Below are positions 1-6,854 of a stretch of 7,159 nt of DNA, in pieces. Location of the stretch: the NCBI GenBank assembly GCA_946482495.1, contig CAMLRV010000116.1, positions 1 to 7,159 on the forward strand. Reading direction: 5' to 3'. The notes under the pieces are model-generated. The model was given only the letters and a program-made list of their open reading frames with translations. It was not told the DNA's origin and ran no database searches. A program made the position numbers and the translations under genes. Position 1 is the first letter of the stretch; each line of letters begins with the position of its first letter. Source of the DNA: an uncultured Flavobacteriia bacterium. Lineage in GTDB: Bacteria; Bacteroidota; Bacteroidia; Flavobacteriales; Flavobacteriaceae.

Positions 1-924
1 AGACAAATCATAAGAAACTCCCGCTCCAAAATTCATCGCATTCGTTACCGTTAAAGCATTTTTCACATCCAAAGCAATGTAACCACCAATTAAATTAAAC
101 GATGGGTAATAATTTCCATTAGCAATTTTTATATTGTTTTTTGCGGCTTGTTCTTGATGCGATAAAGCTTCTAAATCTTTTCTTTGAATTGAATTATCTG
201 AAGATATTTTCAAGGATTTAAAATCATCTTCCGAAATTTTGATTTTTGTTCCTTCAGGTAATTGCAAAAAATTCACTAATTGAAAGTTTAAAACAGAATT
301 GTTTTTCTTAATAGTTTCTAATGATAATTCGATATTCGATTCTTGTAATTGTGCTTTTAATAAATCGTTATGCGCCAACAATCCGTTATCTTCTAAAGCT
401 TGAAAATCAACTACACGTTGGTGTGCACTTTTCAAATTATCTTCCGTTAACACAATCATTTGCTGTGTTTTATATAATCCGAAATACAATTGTGTAACAT
501 ATAAAGCGATTTGTTCTTTCGTATGTTGTGAGTTACTTACTTCTGCTAAATTCAAATTTTGAGAAGCTTTTATGCTATTTTGAATTTTAAATCCATTAAA
601 AACCGGCACAGTAACGTTCGCTTGACCAATTATTAACTGATTTATATCTACACCACCACCCGATTCTGGAATTAAATTTCCTTTTACATCTGCTTTAGTA
701 AGTTTGAAAAATTGCCCAGAAACTGAAGCGCTTGGCAATTGATTATTTTTTACCGTTTTTACTTCCCATTCTGATGTTTTAACTTTTGTATCGGCTAAAA
801 TGGCTTGTTGACTTTGTGTTATTCCTAAATTGATGGCTTCCTTAAGTGAAAGCGTTTTGTTTTCTTGCGCTTGGGCAAATCCAATAGAAAACAAGGCGAT
901 AATTATAATTTTACTGATTTTCAT
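1..924 (-). CDS. TolC-family outer membrane efflux protein, partial (C-terminus outside window)
   Basis: The frame is open from the ATG at 924 to the left edge, giving 308 residues with no stop. Residues 1-19 form a signal peptide: a Lys-containing start, a hydrophobic stretch rich in Ile, and a likely cleavage site after AQA (17-19). The first outer-membrane-efflux repeat follows, with LSLKEAINLGI at 26-36, the strand segment QLPSASVSGQF at 62-72 and long helical, coiled-coil-like segments at about 110-215. The second repeat begins near 248 and has the matching NYYPSFNLIGGY at 271-282. Such proteins trimerise as a channel-tunnel across the outer membrane and export substrates passed on by an inner-membrane pump and a periplasmic adaptor. 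Family members are usually about 420-450 residues, so roughly 120-140 are missing. It starts 2 nt after the TetR gene, so the two are almost certainly co-transcribed. The pump type (RND, ABC or MFS) and substrate cannot be told from this window. Confidence 0.93.
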   Translation of the reverse strand, partial: MKISKIIIIALFSIGFAQAQENKTLSLKEAINLGITQSQQAILADTKVKTSEWEVKTVKNNQLPSASVSGQFFKLTKADVKGNLIPESGGGVDINQLIIGQANVTVPVFNGFKIQNSIKASQNLNLAEVSNSQHTKEQIALYVTQLYFGLYKTQQMIVLTEDNLKSAHQRVVDFQALEDNGLLAHNDLLKAQLQESNIELSLETIKKNNSVLNFQLVNFLQLPEGTKIKISEDDFKSLKISSDNSIQRKDLEALSHQEQAAKNNIKIANGNYYPSFNLIGGYIALDVKNALTVTNAMNFGAGVSYDLS

Positions 925-926
925 TT

Positions 927-1541
927 TTACTTGATTAACATTCCTAATACAACATTTGTTATTTCTTCTTTGAAATCATTTAGAATATAATTTTCAAATT
1001 CATTTTCGTTTTTTAAATTCATCATTTCGATATAGAATTTCTTGTTATTGTAAATTTGAGAAAACGTTCCAATTACAATAGCAGGAATCATAAGTGAATT
1101 ACAATTTGATTTAAAAACATTTGCTTTTTGACCTTCCGCTATTATGTTTTCAAGAAGAGATAAGTTTTTCTTTTTAATTTCTGAAAATGACGATAAATCA
1201 CAAGCTCTTTTTTGATTTACGATTTCAAAGTGAATAATTTGGTACACCTCTTTATTTTCGTTGAGCTTATTGATATATAAAGACACAAATTTTCTAATTT
1301 TTTCTTCTGGGGAAATAGTTTCTAATTGCAGATTTTCTAAAATCATCCCAAATCCAGCAACACGATGAATGATAATTGCATCTAGTAGTTTTTCTTTAGA
1401 ACCAAAATAGTAAGAAACCATCGCTACATTGATATCAGCAGCTTTGGCGATATCTCTAATTGAAGTGCCATCAAAACCTTTTTCAGCGAAAAGTTTTTCG
1501 GTTATATGTATGATCTCAATTTGTTTAGAATTATAGTCCAT
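927..1541 (-). CDS. TetR/AcrR-family transcriptional regulator
   Basis: A 204-residue protein. The N-terminal DNA-binding domain (about residues 5-55) has the TetR pattern: a first helix ending AEKGFDGTS (19-27), then the helix-turn-helix IRDIAKAADINVAMVSYYF (28-46) and the GSKEKLLDAI segment (47-56). The rest is a helical ligand-binding and dimerisation domain without recognisable ligand specificity. I chose the ATG at 1541. The frame extends upstream to a TTG at 1580, but that codon lies upstream of the predicted promoter -7 element (1568-1575), so the longer form would not be translated from this transcript. It is followed after 2 nt by a TolC-type gene and preceded by a double palindrome covering its own promoter. 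Both point to an autoregulated local repressor of an efflux operon. The inducer is unknown; the regulatory role is inferred from family and context. Confidence 0.92.
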   Translation of the reverse strand: MDYNSKQIEIIHITEKLFAEKGFDGTSIRDIAKAADINVAMVSYYFGSKEKLLDAIIIHRVAGFGMILENLQLETISPEEKIRKFVSLYINKLNENKEVYQIIHFEIVNQKRACDLSSFSEIKKKNLSLLENIIAEGQKANVFKSNCNSLMIPAIVIGTFSQIYNNKKFYIEMMNLKNENEFENYILNDFKEEITNVVLGMLIK

Positions 1542-1567
1542 GATAATTTTATCTTTTAAATTCTGGA

Positions 1568-1597
1568 CAAAATTAAACAATCGTTTAATTTAAACAA
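1568..1597 (-). promoter_or_regulatory. Bacteroidetes-type promoter of the tetR-tolC unit
   Basis: On the minus strand, TTG (1597-1595) is followed by 19 nt and then TAATTTTG (1575-1568), an exact match to the Bacteroidetes sigma-A consensus of TTTG/TTG at -33 and TAnnTTTG at -7. Transcription should begin a few nt downstream, near 1562, giving a leader of about 20 nt before the ATG at 1541. It lies downstream of the trp terminator, so this unit is probably transcribed independently. This is prediction from sequence only. Confidence 0.7.
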
Positions 1598-1605
1598 TTG
1601 TTTAA
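1573..1605. promoter_or_regulatory. Twin palindromic operator, probable TetR-family binding site
   Basis: Two 16-bp palindromes are separated by one base. TTAAACAATTGTTTAA at 1590-1605 is perfect, and TTAAACAATCGTTTAA at 1573-1588 has one mismatched pair. Together they make a nearly perfect 35-bp dyad (1572-1606) with four half-sites in the order TTAAAC, GTTTAA, TTAAAC, GTTTAA. They cover the -33 element and the spacer of the predicted promoter and reach into the -7 element. A bound dimer, or a pair of dimers as known for QacR-like regulators, would block RNA polymerase. The link to the adjacent regulator is inferred from position. Confidence 0.75.
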
Positions 1606-1650
1606 TTTTTATTTAACACTATTTTAACGCATGAGTTTTCAGTTTAGACA

Positions 1651-1680
1651 ATAAAAAAAAACCGAACAATGCTCGGTTTT
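1651..1680 (-). terminator. Intrinsic terminator of the trp operon
   Basis: On the minus strand an 8-bp stem AAAACCGA/TCGGTTTT (1680-1673 with 1665-1658) encloses a 7-nt loop and runs into a continuous T tract (down to about 1653). It begins 18 nt after the trpA stop codon. The poly-T side is on the minus strand, so it ends trp transcription before the tetR promoter. The opposite side has only a short T run, so plus-strand termination would be weaker. Confidence 0.9.
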
Positions 1681-1698
1681 ATTAGTGTTTTAATGATG

Positions 1699-2460
1699 CT
1701 ATTTAAATTTATAAAAGAACTCTTCTATTTTATCAATCGGATTATTGCTTAAAAATTTAATAAAGTTACTACCAATGATTGCTCCTTTTTGAAGATGTGT
1801 GGCTTGTTGAAATGTTTCTTTGTTGTGTATTCCGAATCCAATGATTTGCTGATTTGTTAGATTAATATTTGAAATTCGTTCAAAATAATCAAGCTGTTCT
1901 ATACCAAAACCAGCCTGATTACCTGTAATTGAGGCTGTACTTACCATATAAATAAAACTATCAGAAATTGAATCAATTTGTAAAATACGCTCGTTTGAAG
2001 TTTGCGGTGTGATTAGAAATATGTTTTTTAGATCGTGTTTTTCAAAGATTTCTTGATATTCTAAAAGATATTCTTCCAAAGGCAAATCTGGAATAATTAA
2101 ACCATCAATACCAATTTCTTGGCATTTTTTGCAGAAATTTTCTACACCAAATTGCATAATCGGATTAAAATAACCCATAATTAACAATGGAATTTGAACA
2201 GTTTTCCGAATATTTTTTAATTGTTCGAAAAGTAATTTTGTCGTCATTCCATTTGAAATAGCCTGTGTTGAGCTTTCTTGAATGGTTGGTCCGTCTGCTA
2301 ATGGATCAGAAAAAGGTAAACCAATTTCTATCATATCTACACCATTTTTTTCTAATTCTTTAATGATAGAAATGGTGTCATTTACATTTGGAAATCCTGC
2401 TGTAAAATAAATAGATAGCAGCTTTTTATTTTCTTGTAATTTTTGTTGTATTCTGTTCAT
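1699..2460 (-). CDS. trpA: Tryptophan synthase alpha subunit
   Basis: Cleaves indole-3-glycerol phosphate to indole and glyceraldehyde 3-phosphate; indole is channelled to TrpB in the alpha2-beta2 complex in the cytoplasm. The 253-residue TIM barrel carries the signature EIGLPFSDPLADGPTIQ (45-61), with catalytic Glu45 and Asp56 (equivalent to Salmonella Glu49 and Asp60). Loop 6 reads STASITG (174-180) and keeps the conserved Thr179. The phosphate-binding segments are GFGI (208-211) and GAIIGSNFIK (227-236). The start is the ATG at 2460; the frame can be read from a TTG at 2481, but that adds seven residues (MRLKNKN) coded by the flank of the repeat before the gene. It is the last gene of the operon, with a terminator 18 nt downstream. 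It is separated from trpB by 116 nt of mostly repeat sequence, so direct translational coupling to trpB seems unlikely. Confidence 0.97.
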   Translation of the reverse strand: MNRIQQKLQENKKLLSIYFTAGFPNVNDTISIIKELEKNGVDMIEIGLPFSDPLADGPTIQESSTQAISNGMTTKLLFEQLKNIRKTVQIPLLIMGYFNPIMQFGVENFCKKCQEIGIDGLIIPDLPLEEYLLEYQEIFEKHDLKNIFLITPQTSNERILQIDSISDSFIYMVSTASITGNQAGFGIEQLDYFERISNINLTNQQIIGFGIHNKETFQQATHLQKGAIIGSNFIKFLSNNPIDKIEEFFYKFK

Positions 2461-2473
2461 GTTTTTATTTTTT

Positions 2474-2573
2474 AAACGCAAAGACGCTAAGTTTTGCGCA
2501 AGGTTCGCAAGGATAAATGAAAGTTTTATAAATCTTAGCGAGCTTTGTGACTCACTTTGCGTGCCTTGCGGTT
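2474..2573. repeat. Composite inverted repeat of CGCWARG units between trpB and trpA
   Basis: Two imperfectly complementary arms, 2474-2512 and 2534-2573, flank an AT-rich 21-nt loop. Each arm is built of about four copies of a 7-8 nt unit. The left arm reads CGCAAAG, CGCTAAG, CGCAAGG, CGCAAGG. The right arm, read on the other strand, gives CGCAAGG, CGCAAAG, a degenerate CACAAAG and CGCTAAG. The element fills nearly the whole gap and is more GC-rich than its surroundings. Transcribed, it would fold as a long bulged hairpin. I recall similar elements dispersed in Flavobacteriaceae genomes but cannot confirm it here. It has no coding potential. Confidence 0.85.
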
Positions 2574-2576
2574 ATA

Positions 2577-3761
2577 TTAAAATTTAAAATAATTGATATA
2601 CGTATTCAAATCTTTATCACCACGACCCGATAAATTAATCACCACAATATCAGTTGGTTTGAATTGTTTTTTATCTAAAACCGCAAAAGCATGCGCTGTT
2701 TCAATTGCTGGAATTATTCCTTCTAGTTTACAAATTTCTAATCCTGCAGACATAGCTTCATCATCAGTAATTGCCATAAATTCGGCGCGACCAATATCAT
2801 TCAAATGTGCATGAAGCGGTCCAACTCCAGGATAATCCAATCCCGCAGAAATAGAATACGGTTCTGTAATTTGTCCGTCTTCCGTTTGCATTAACAGCGT
2901 TTTACTTCCATGTATAATTCCGATTTTTCCTAAAACAGATGTTGCAGCACTTTCACCAGAATCTACACCATGCCCTGCAGCTTCAACTGCAATTAATCCA
3001 ACTTTTTCATCATCTAAAAATTCGTAAAATGCTCCAGCAGCATTACTTCCACCGCCAACACAAGCAATCACATAATTTGGAAATTCAGTTCCTTCATGAG
3101 TTTTCAATTGCGATTTAATTTCTTTAGAAATAATACTTTGAAATTTCGCTACCATATCAGGATAAGGATGTGGACCAACCACAGAACCAATAATGTAAAA
3201 TGTATCAATTGGGTTATTAATCCAATCGCGAATGGCTTCGTTTGTGGCGTCTTTCAAAGTTTTTGATCCTGATGTTGCCGCACGAACTTCTGCTCCTAAC
3301 ATTTTCATTCGAGCTACATTAGGCGCTTGACGCTCAATGTCGATTTCGCCCATATACACAATACATTGTAAACCCATCAAGGCACAAACGGTTGCAGTTG
3401 CCACACCATGTTGCCCTGCTCCTGTTTCTGCGATAATTCGTGTTTTTCCTAAACGTTTGGCAAACAAAATTTGTCCAATGGTATTATTGACTTTATGAGC
3501 GCCTGTATGACATAAATCTTCTCTTTTTAAATAGATTTTAGTTTTGTATTTTTCCGATAATCGTTTAGCAAAATATAAAGGTGTTGGTCTACCTACATAT
3601 TGTTCTAATAAATTCAAATATTCTTCCTGAAAGCTTTGCTCTGCTATGATGGTAAGATATTGAGTGCGTAATTCTTCCACATTTGGATACAACATTTCTG
3701 GAATAAATGCACCGCCAAATTTTCCATAAAATCCTTTTTCTGAAACCTTAAACTGACTCAT
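2577..3761 (-). CDS. trpB: Tryptophan synthase beta subunit
   Basis: Condenses indole with L-serine to L-tryptophan using pyridoxal phosphate, in complex with TrpA. The 394-residue length and the start MSQFKVSEKGFYGKFGGAF are typical of the TrpB1 class. The PLP Schiff-base lysine is Lys90 in HTGAHKVNNT (85-94), and Glu112 in AETGAGQHG is the catalytic acid/base. GGGSNA (236-241) binds the PLP phosphate, Asp309 in SAGLDYPGVGP matches Salmonella Asp305, Glu354 lies in PAIETAHA, and Ser378 in LSGRGDKD contacts the pyridine nitrogen. The ATG at 3761 lies inside the end of trpF (14-nt overlap, different frame), implying translational coupling with trpF. Downstream is a repeat-filled gap before trpA. 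No residue is missing. Confidence 0.98.
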   Translation of the reverse strand: MSQFKVSEKGFYGKFGGAFIPEMLYPNVEELRTQYLTIIAEQSFQEEYLNLLEQYVGRPTPLYFAKRLSEKYKTKIYLKREDLCHTGAHKVNNTIGQILFAKRLGKTRIIAETGAGQHGVATATVCALMGLQCIVYMGEIDIERQAPNVARMKMLGAEVRAATSGSKTLKDATNEAIRDWINNPIDTFYIIGSVVGPHPYPDMVAKFQSIISKEIKSQLKTHEGTEFPNYVIACVGGGSNAAGAFYEFLDDEKVGLIAVEAAGHGVDSGESAATSVLGKIGIIHGSKTLLMQTEDGQITEPYSISAGLDYPGVGPLHAHLNDIGRAEFMAITDDEAMSAGLEICKLEGIIPAIETAHAFAVLDKKQFKPTDIVVINLSGRGDKDLNTYINYFKF

Positions 3762-4401
3762 ATAATTGTGTTTTAAATTTTTGTAATTTTACTTTGTTTT
3801 TAAATCCTGCTCCAAATTCAAATCGACTATTAACATCGACTCCTAAACAATGTTTTGAAGCAGGAGTTTTTAAAAATTCATGAATGGATATTATATCTTC
3901 TAAACTTATTCCTCCGCTCAAAAAATAAGGTTTTTCCAAATGGTATTTTTCTAAAATCTTCCAATTGAATTTAGTGCCATTTCCACCTGGTAATTTTCCT
4001 TTTGTATCAAATAAAAAATAGTCCACAATTTGATATTCATTTAGTGATTGAAATACAAAATAATCATCAACTGAAAATGATTTTATAATTTTTGTATCTA
4101 ATTGATTTTTAAATATTTGACTTTTTAATTCTAAACAATAACTTTCAGTTTCATTTCCGTGTAATTGAATGATATCTAAGTTATATTTCTGAATTGTTCT
4201 AATAATTTTTTCTCGCCTTTCATTTACAAAAACACCAACTTTTTTAATCGAATTTGGGATAGAAATTATAGTGCTTTCTGTATAATTTCTTACCGAATTT
4301 TCATAGAAAATAAAGCCTAAGTAATCTGGTTCTAATTTTTCAATTTCCCTAATGTTTTCTGGGAACTTCATACCGCATATTTTGAGTTTAATAGTTGCCA
4401 T
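3748..4401 (-). CDS. trpF: Phosphoribosylanthranilate isomerase
   Basis: Amadori rearrangement of N-(5-phosphoribosyl)anthranilate to CdRP, between TrpD and TrpC. The 217-residue TIM barrel has the general base Cys9 in KICGMK (7-12), QLHG (79-82), the general acid Asp132 in FDTKG (131-135), PGGNGTKFNW (138-147), LSGG (161-164) and the C-terminal phosphate loop GVDVNSRFE (187-195). The last motif usually reads GVDVSSGVE, so Arg193 replaces a common glycine; I believe this is seen in other flavobacterial TrpF but cannot check. It is a free-standing gene, not fused to trpC as in E. coli. It begins 2 nt after the trpC stop codon and its last 14 nt overlap trpB. The start is the first ATG after trpC. 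Confidence 0.96.
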   Translation of the reverse strand: MATIKLKICGMKFPENIREIEKLEPDYLGFIFYENSVRNYTESTIISIPNSIKKVGVFVNERREKIIRTIQKYNLDIIQLHGNETESYCLELKSQIFKNQLDTKIIKSFSVDDYFVFQSLNEYQIVDYFLFDTKGKLPGGNGTKFNWKILEKYHLEKPYFLSGGISLEDIISIHEFLKTPASKHCLGVDVNSRFEFGAGFKNKVKLQKFKTQLYESV

Positions 4402-4403
4402 AA

Positions 4404-5186
4404 TTATTGTAATTGCTTTATAAATTCACTTGCGCTTAAACCTGGATCATCCGTTTTTATAAAGTTTTCTCCAATTAAAAAGCCTTGAAAACCATAATGT
4501 TGCAATTCTTTTATATCTGAAATAGTAGAAATACCACTTTCAGATATTTTAACAAATTCGTTCGGAATTAAATTTACTAACACTTTACTGTAGTTTAAAT
4601 TCACTTCAAAAGTTTTTAAATTTCTATTGTTTACGCCAATCATATTCAAACTTGGCATAATCGCTTTTTGTAATTCTTCATCGTTATGAACTTCTAACAA
4701 AACTTCTAATCCTAAAGATTGTGCAAATTCAGATAAATGCTTAATTTCTTGTCGAGTTAAAACCGCTGCAATTAATAGAATTACGTCTGCACCATTCGCT
4801 TTTGCTTCCAATAATTGGTATTCGTCAATAATAAATTCTTTTCGTAATAACGGAATCGAAACGGATGCTCTAGCTAATAGAAAATCTTCTAAACTTCCGC
4901 CAAAATATTTCATGTCTGTTAAAACCGAAATTCCACAAACTCCAGCATTTTGGTAACCTTTCACAACTTCTTCTACAGTAAATGATGAATTTATGATTGC
5001 TTTTGATGGTGATTTTCGTTTGTGTTCGGCAATAATTCCAGAGGATGAATTTTGCAATAATTTGCTCAAAGAATGAGTTCTAGAATTGAATAAAATCGAA
5101 TTCTCTAATTGTGTAACTGGAATAACGGATTTTTTTAATTCCACTTCTCGCCTTTTGTCTGCTATGATTTTTTCTAAAATATCCAT
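4404..5186 (-). CDS. trpC: Indole-3-glycerol phosphate synthase
   Basis: Decarboxylative ring closure of CdRP to indole-3-glycerol phosphate. The 260-residue protein starts with MDILEKIIADKRREVE, the usual N-terminal helix of monofunctional TrpC, followed by the barrel. By comparison with the Sulfolobus enzyme the catalytic set is complete: Glu54 and Lys56 in AEHKRKSPS (53-61), Lys116 in LLRKEF (113-118), Glu165 in LLEVHN (163-168), Asn186 in IGVNNRNL (183-190), and Glu216/Ser217 in ISESGI (214-219). LTDMKYFGGS (89-98) and GFLIGENF (235-242) are further family signatures. Its ATG shares one base with the trpD stop codon (TAATG), a classic coupled junction, and trpF follows after 2 nt. Confidence 0.97.
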   Translation of the reverse strand: MDILEKIIADKRREVELKKSVIPVTQLENSILFNSRTHSLSKLLQNSSSGIIAEHKRKSPSKAIINSSFTVEEVVKGYQNAGVCGISVLTDMKYFGGSLEDFLLARASVSIPLLRKEFIIDEYQLLEAKANGADVILLIAAVLTRQEIKHLSEFAQSLGLEVLLEVHNDEELQKAIMPSLNMIGVNNRNLKTFEVNLNYSKVLVNLIPNEFVKISESGISTISDIKELQHYGFQGFLIGENFIKTDDPGLSASEFIKQLQ

Positions 5187-6178
5187 TATTTGCTTAATTG
5201 TATAAGTGTGTTTAATTTTTGAAGTGCGTTTTTACTATATAAACTTTCTTTTGCTTTATCCAATGCATCGGTGTAGCTCAATTCTGAAATCGTTTGAATT
5301 GCTAAAGCGGAATTGACTAAAACTACATTGTTTTGAGCATCTGAGCCCTCACCAGTGAGTATTTTATGAAAAATTTTGGCTGAATCTTCAACGGTATTTC
5401 CACCTTTAATTTCTGAAAGTTGAATGCTTTTAAAATTAAAATCAGCTGGTGAATTAATTGTTTCTGTTGAGTTAGTAATTATTTTAACATTATCGGTAAG
5501 TGAAACTTCATCAAACCCTTCTAATCCGTGAAGAATAGCATATTTAGTTTCTGTTTTTTGATACAAATACGCATACATTCGAGCCAATTCTAAACTAAAA
5601 ACACCCACCATTTGAAACTTTGGAAAAGACGGATTTACCATTGGTCCGAGCATATTAAAGAACGTTTTTACACCTAAATCTTTCCTGATTGGACCTACAT
5701 TTTTCATAGCAGGATGAAATAACGGCGCATGTAGAATTGCAATATTAGCTTCTTCAATACATTGTGTTAGAAAATCTTGATTATTAGAAAACTTTACTCC
5801 CATTTGTTCCATAACATTACTTGATCCAGAAATGGATGAAACACCATAATTCCCATGTTTAGCGACTTTATAACCAGCACCAGCTACTATAAAAGATGAA
5901 AGCGTTGAAATATTAAAAGTATCTTTTCCATCACCACCTGTTCCACATAAATCGATAGTGTTGTAAGCTGAAAAATCGATTGGAATGCATAGTTCTAACA
6001 AAGCTTCACGGAAACCCGCTAATTCTTCGATTGTGATATTTCGCATCATAAAAACAGTTAAAAAAGCTGCTATTTGATGCGAATTACAATTTCCGTTGGA
6101 GATTTCTATTAAAGTGGATTTGGCTTCCTGTTTAGAAAGAATTTCGTGATTGATTAATCTGTTGATGATATTTTTCAT
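5186..6178 (-). CDS. trpD: Anthranilate phosphoribosyltransferase
   Basis: Transfers phosphoribose from PRPP to anthranilate. The 330 residues match the family length. The small N-terminal helical domain includes QIAAFLTVFMMR (35-46). The PRPP site is DLCGTGGDGKDTFNIST (76-92), followed by KHGNYGVSSISGSSNV (107-122). The anthranilate-binding region is around HAPLFHPAMKNVGPIRKDLG (150-169), and the Mg-binding Asp223-Glu224 pair sits in GFDEVSLT (221-228). It stands alone and is not fused to trpG, unlike E. coli TrpGD. The ATG at 6178 follows a 93-nt gap with hairpin-forming sequence after trpG, and the stop overlaps the trpC start by one base. No Trp residue occurs in the protein. Confidence 0.97.
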   Translation of the reverse strand: MKNIINRLINHEILSKQEAKSTLIEISNGNCNSHQIAAFLTVFMMRNITIEELAGFREALLELCIPIDFSAYNTIDLCGTGGDGKDTFNISTLSSFIVAGAGYKVAKHGNYGVSSISGSSNVMEQMGVKFSNNQDFLTQCIEEANIAILHAPLFHPAMKNVGPIRKDLGVKTFFNMLGPMVNPSFPKFQMVGVFSLELARMYAYLYQKTETKYAILHGLEGFDEVSLTDNVKIITNSTETINSPADFNFKSIQLSEIKGGNTVEDSAKIFHKILTGEGSDAQNNVVLVNSALAIQTISELSYTDALDKAKESLYSKNALQKLNTLIQLSK

Positions 6179-6202
6179 AATATTAATTTTTAAAATTAGA
6201 CA

Positions 6203-6248
6203 TAAGTTGGGCTGAACTTCACTGATTTTGAATCAGTAAAGCAACTTA
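6203..6248. repeat. Nested inverted repeats in the trpG-trpD gap
   Basis: An outer 7-bp stem, TAAGTTG (6203-6209) with CAACTTA (6242-6248), encloses a perfect inner 7-bp stem, ACTGATT (6221-6227) with AATCAGT (6231-6237) and a 3-nt loop. An alternative 5-bp pairing, AAGTT (6204-6208) with AACTT (6215-6219), competes with the outer stem. No T tract follows on the minus strand, so it is not a standard terminator. It lies 25-70 nt upstream of the trpD start. Function unknown; it could be a degraded repeat or an RNA stability or translation element. Confidence 0.6.
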
Positions 6249-6271
6249 ATTAGCGGATATGTAGTTGATTG

Positions 6272-6835
6272 CTAGTGGCTAAGCCAATTTTCTAGGATTT
6301 TCTTCCCGTATGGTGTGAGTACACTTTCAGGATGATATTGCACACCACGAATATCGTAAGCACTATGTTTTAATGACATTATTTGTCCGTTTTCATCGGT
6401 TGAAGTGATGATTAAGTTTTGAGGAAAATTCTCGTTGGAAATCACCCAAGAATGATAACGTCCTACTTCCATTTCGTTTGGTAAATTATTGAAAATGAAA
6501 TCGTCTTCTGTTTTAAAAACTTTAGTAGCTACGCCGTGATAAACTTTTTCTAAATTGGTAAGTGTGCCTCCAAAAACTTCACCAATAGCTTGTAGACCTA
6601 AACAAACTCCGAAAATACTTTTCGATTTAGCATAGGTTTTAATGACATCTTTTAATAAACCTGCTTCATCTGGAATTCCTGGCCCTGGAGATAAAAGTAT
6701 TTTATCAAAAGATTCTAATTCATTTAATTCAAATTCATCGTTTCTAAAAACAGTAACCTCTGCCCCTAAATCGTCTAAATAGTGAACTAAATTGTAGGTA
6801 AAACTATCGTAATTATCTATAACTGCTATTTTCAT
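6272..6835 (-). CDS. trpG: Anthranilate synthase component II (glutamine amidotransferase)
   Basis: Class I glutamine amidotransferase that supplies ammonia to TrpE for anthranilate synthesis; some bacteria share this subunit with p-aminobenzoate synthase (PabA). The 187-residue protein has the N-terminal motif DNYDSFTYNLV (7-17), the oxyanion region SPGPGIPDEAG (49-59), nucleophile Cys78 in GVCLGLQ (76-82), RYHSW (126-130), and the His168/Glu170 part of the triad in QYHPES (166-171). I chose the ATG at 6835 (MKIAVIDNYD), the conserved family N-terminus. Another in-frame ATG at 6871 would add 12 residues (MERSGIKLKTKK), but it lies inside a repeat-like element and is most likely not the true start. 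The gene follows trpE and is separate from trpD. Confidence 0.95.
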   Translation of the reverse strand: MKIAVIDNYDSFTYNLVHYLDDLGAEVTVFRNDEFELNELESFDKILLSPGPGIPDEAGLLKDVIKTYAKSKSIFGVCLGLQAIGEVFGGTLTNLEKVYHGVATKVFKTEDDFIFNNLPNEMEVGRYHSWVISNENFPQNLIITSTDENGQIMSLKHSAYDIRGVQYHPESVLTPYGKKILENWLSH

Positions 6836-6854
6836 TTTTTTTGTTTTAAGTTTT

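Noticed and set aside
2474..2573. CRISPR array
   Set aside because: The repeated units are only 7-8 nt, nearly contiguous and arranged as inverted arms without spacers of regular length; no cas gene is present.
2593..2814. Plus-strand 73-codon open frame opposite the end of trpB
   Set aside because: It lies wholly antisense within the conserved trpB coding sequence, shows no family motif and has no recognisable promoter; it is a shadow frame.
6203..6248. Internal terminator or classical trp attenuator
   Set aside because: No T tract follows the hairpins, no leader peptide with Trp codons is present, and the position is inside the operon and not before trpE.
6179..6271. An internal promoter for trpD in the trpG-trpD gap
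   Set aside because: The closest -7 candidate on the minus strand is TAATTTTA, lacking the final G of TAnnTTTG, and no properly spaced TTG/TTTG was found.
6277..6285. GGCTAAGCC hairpin at the end of trpG
   Set aside because: A 4-bp stem with one loop base inside coding sequence is too short to be meaningful.
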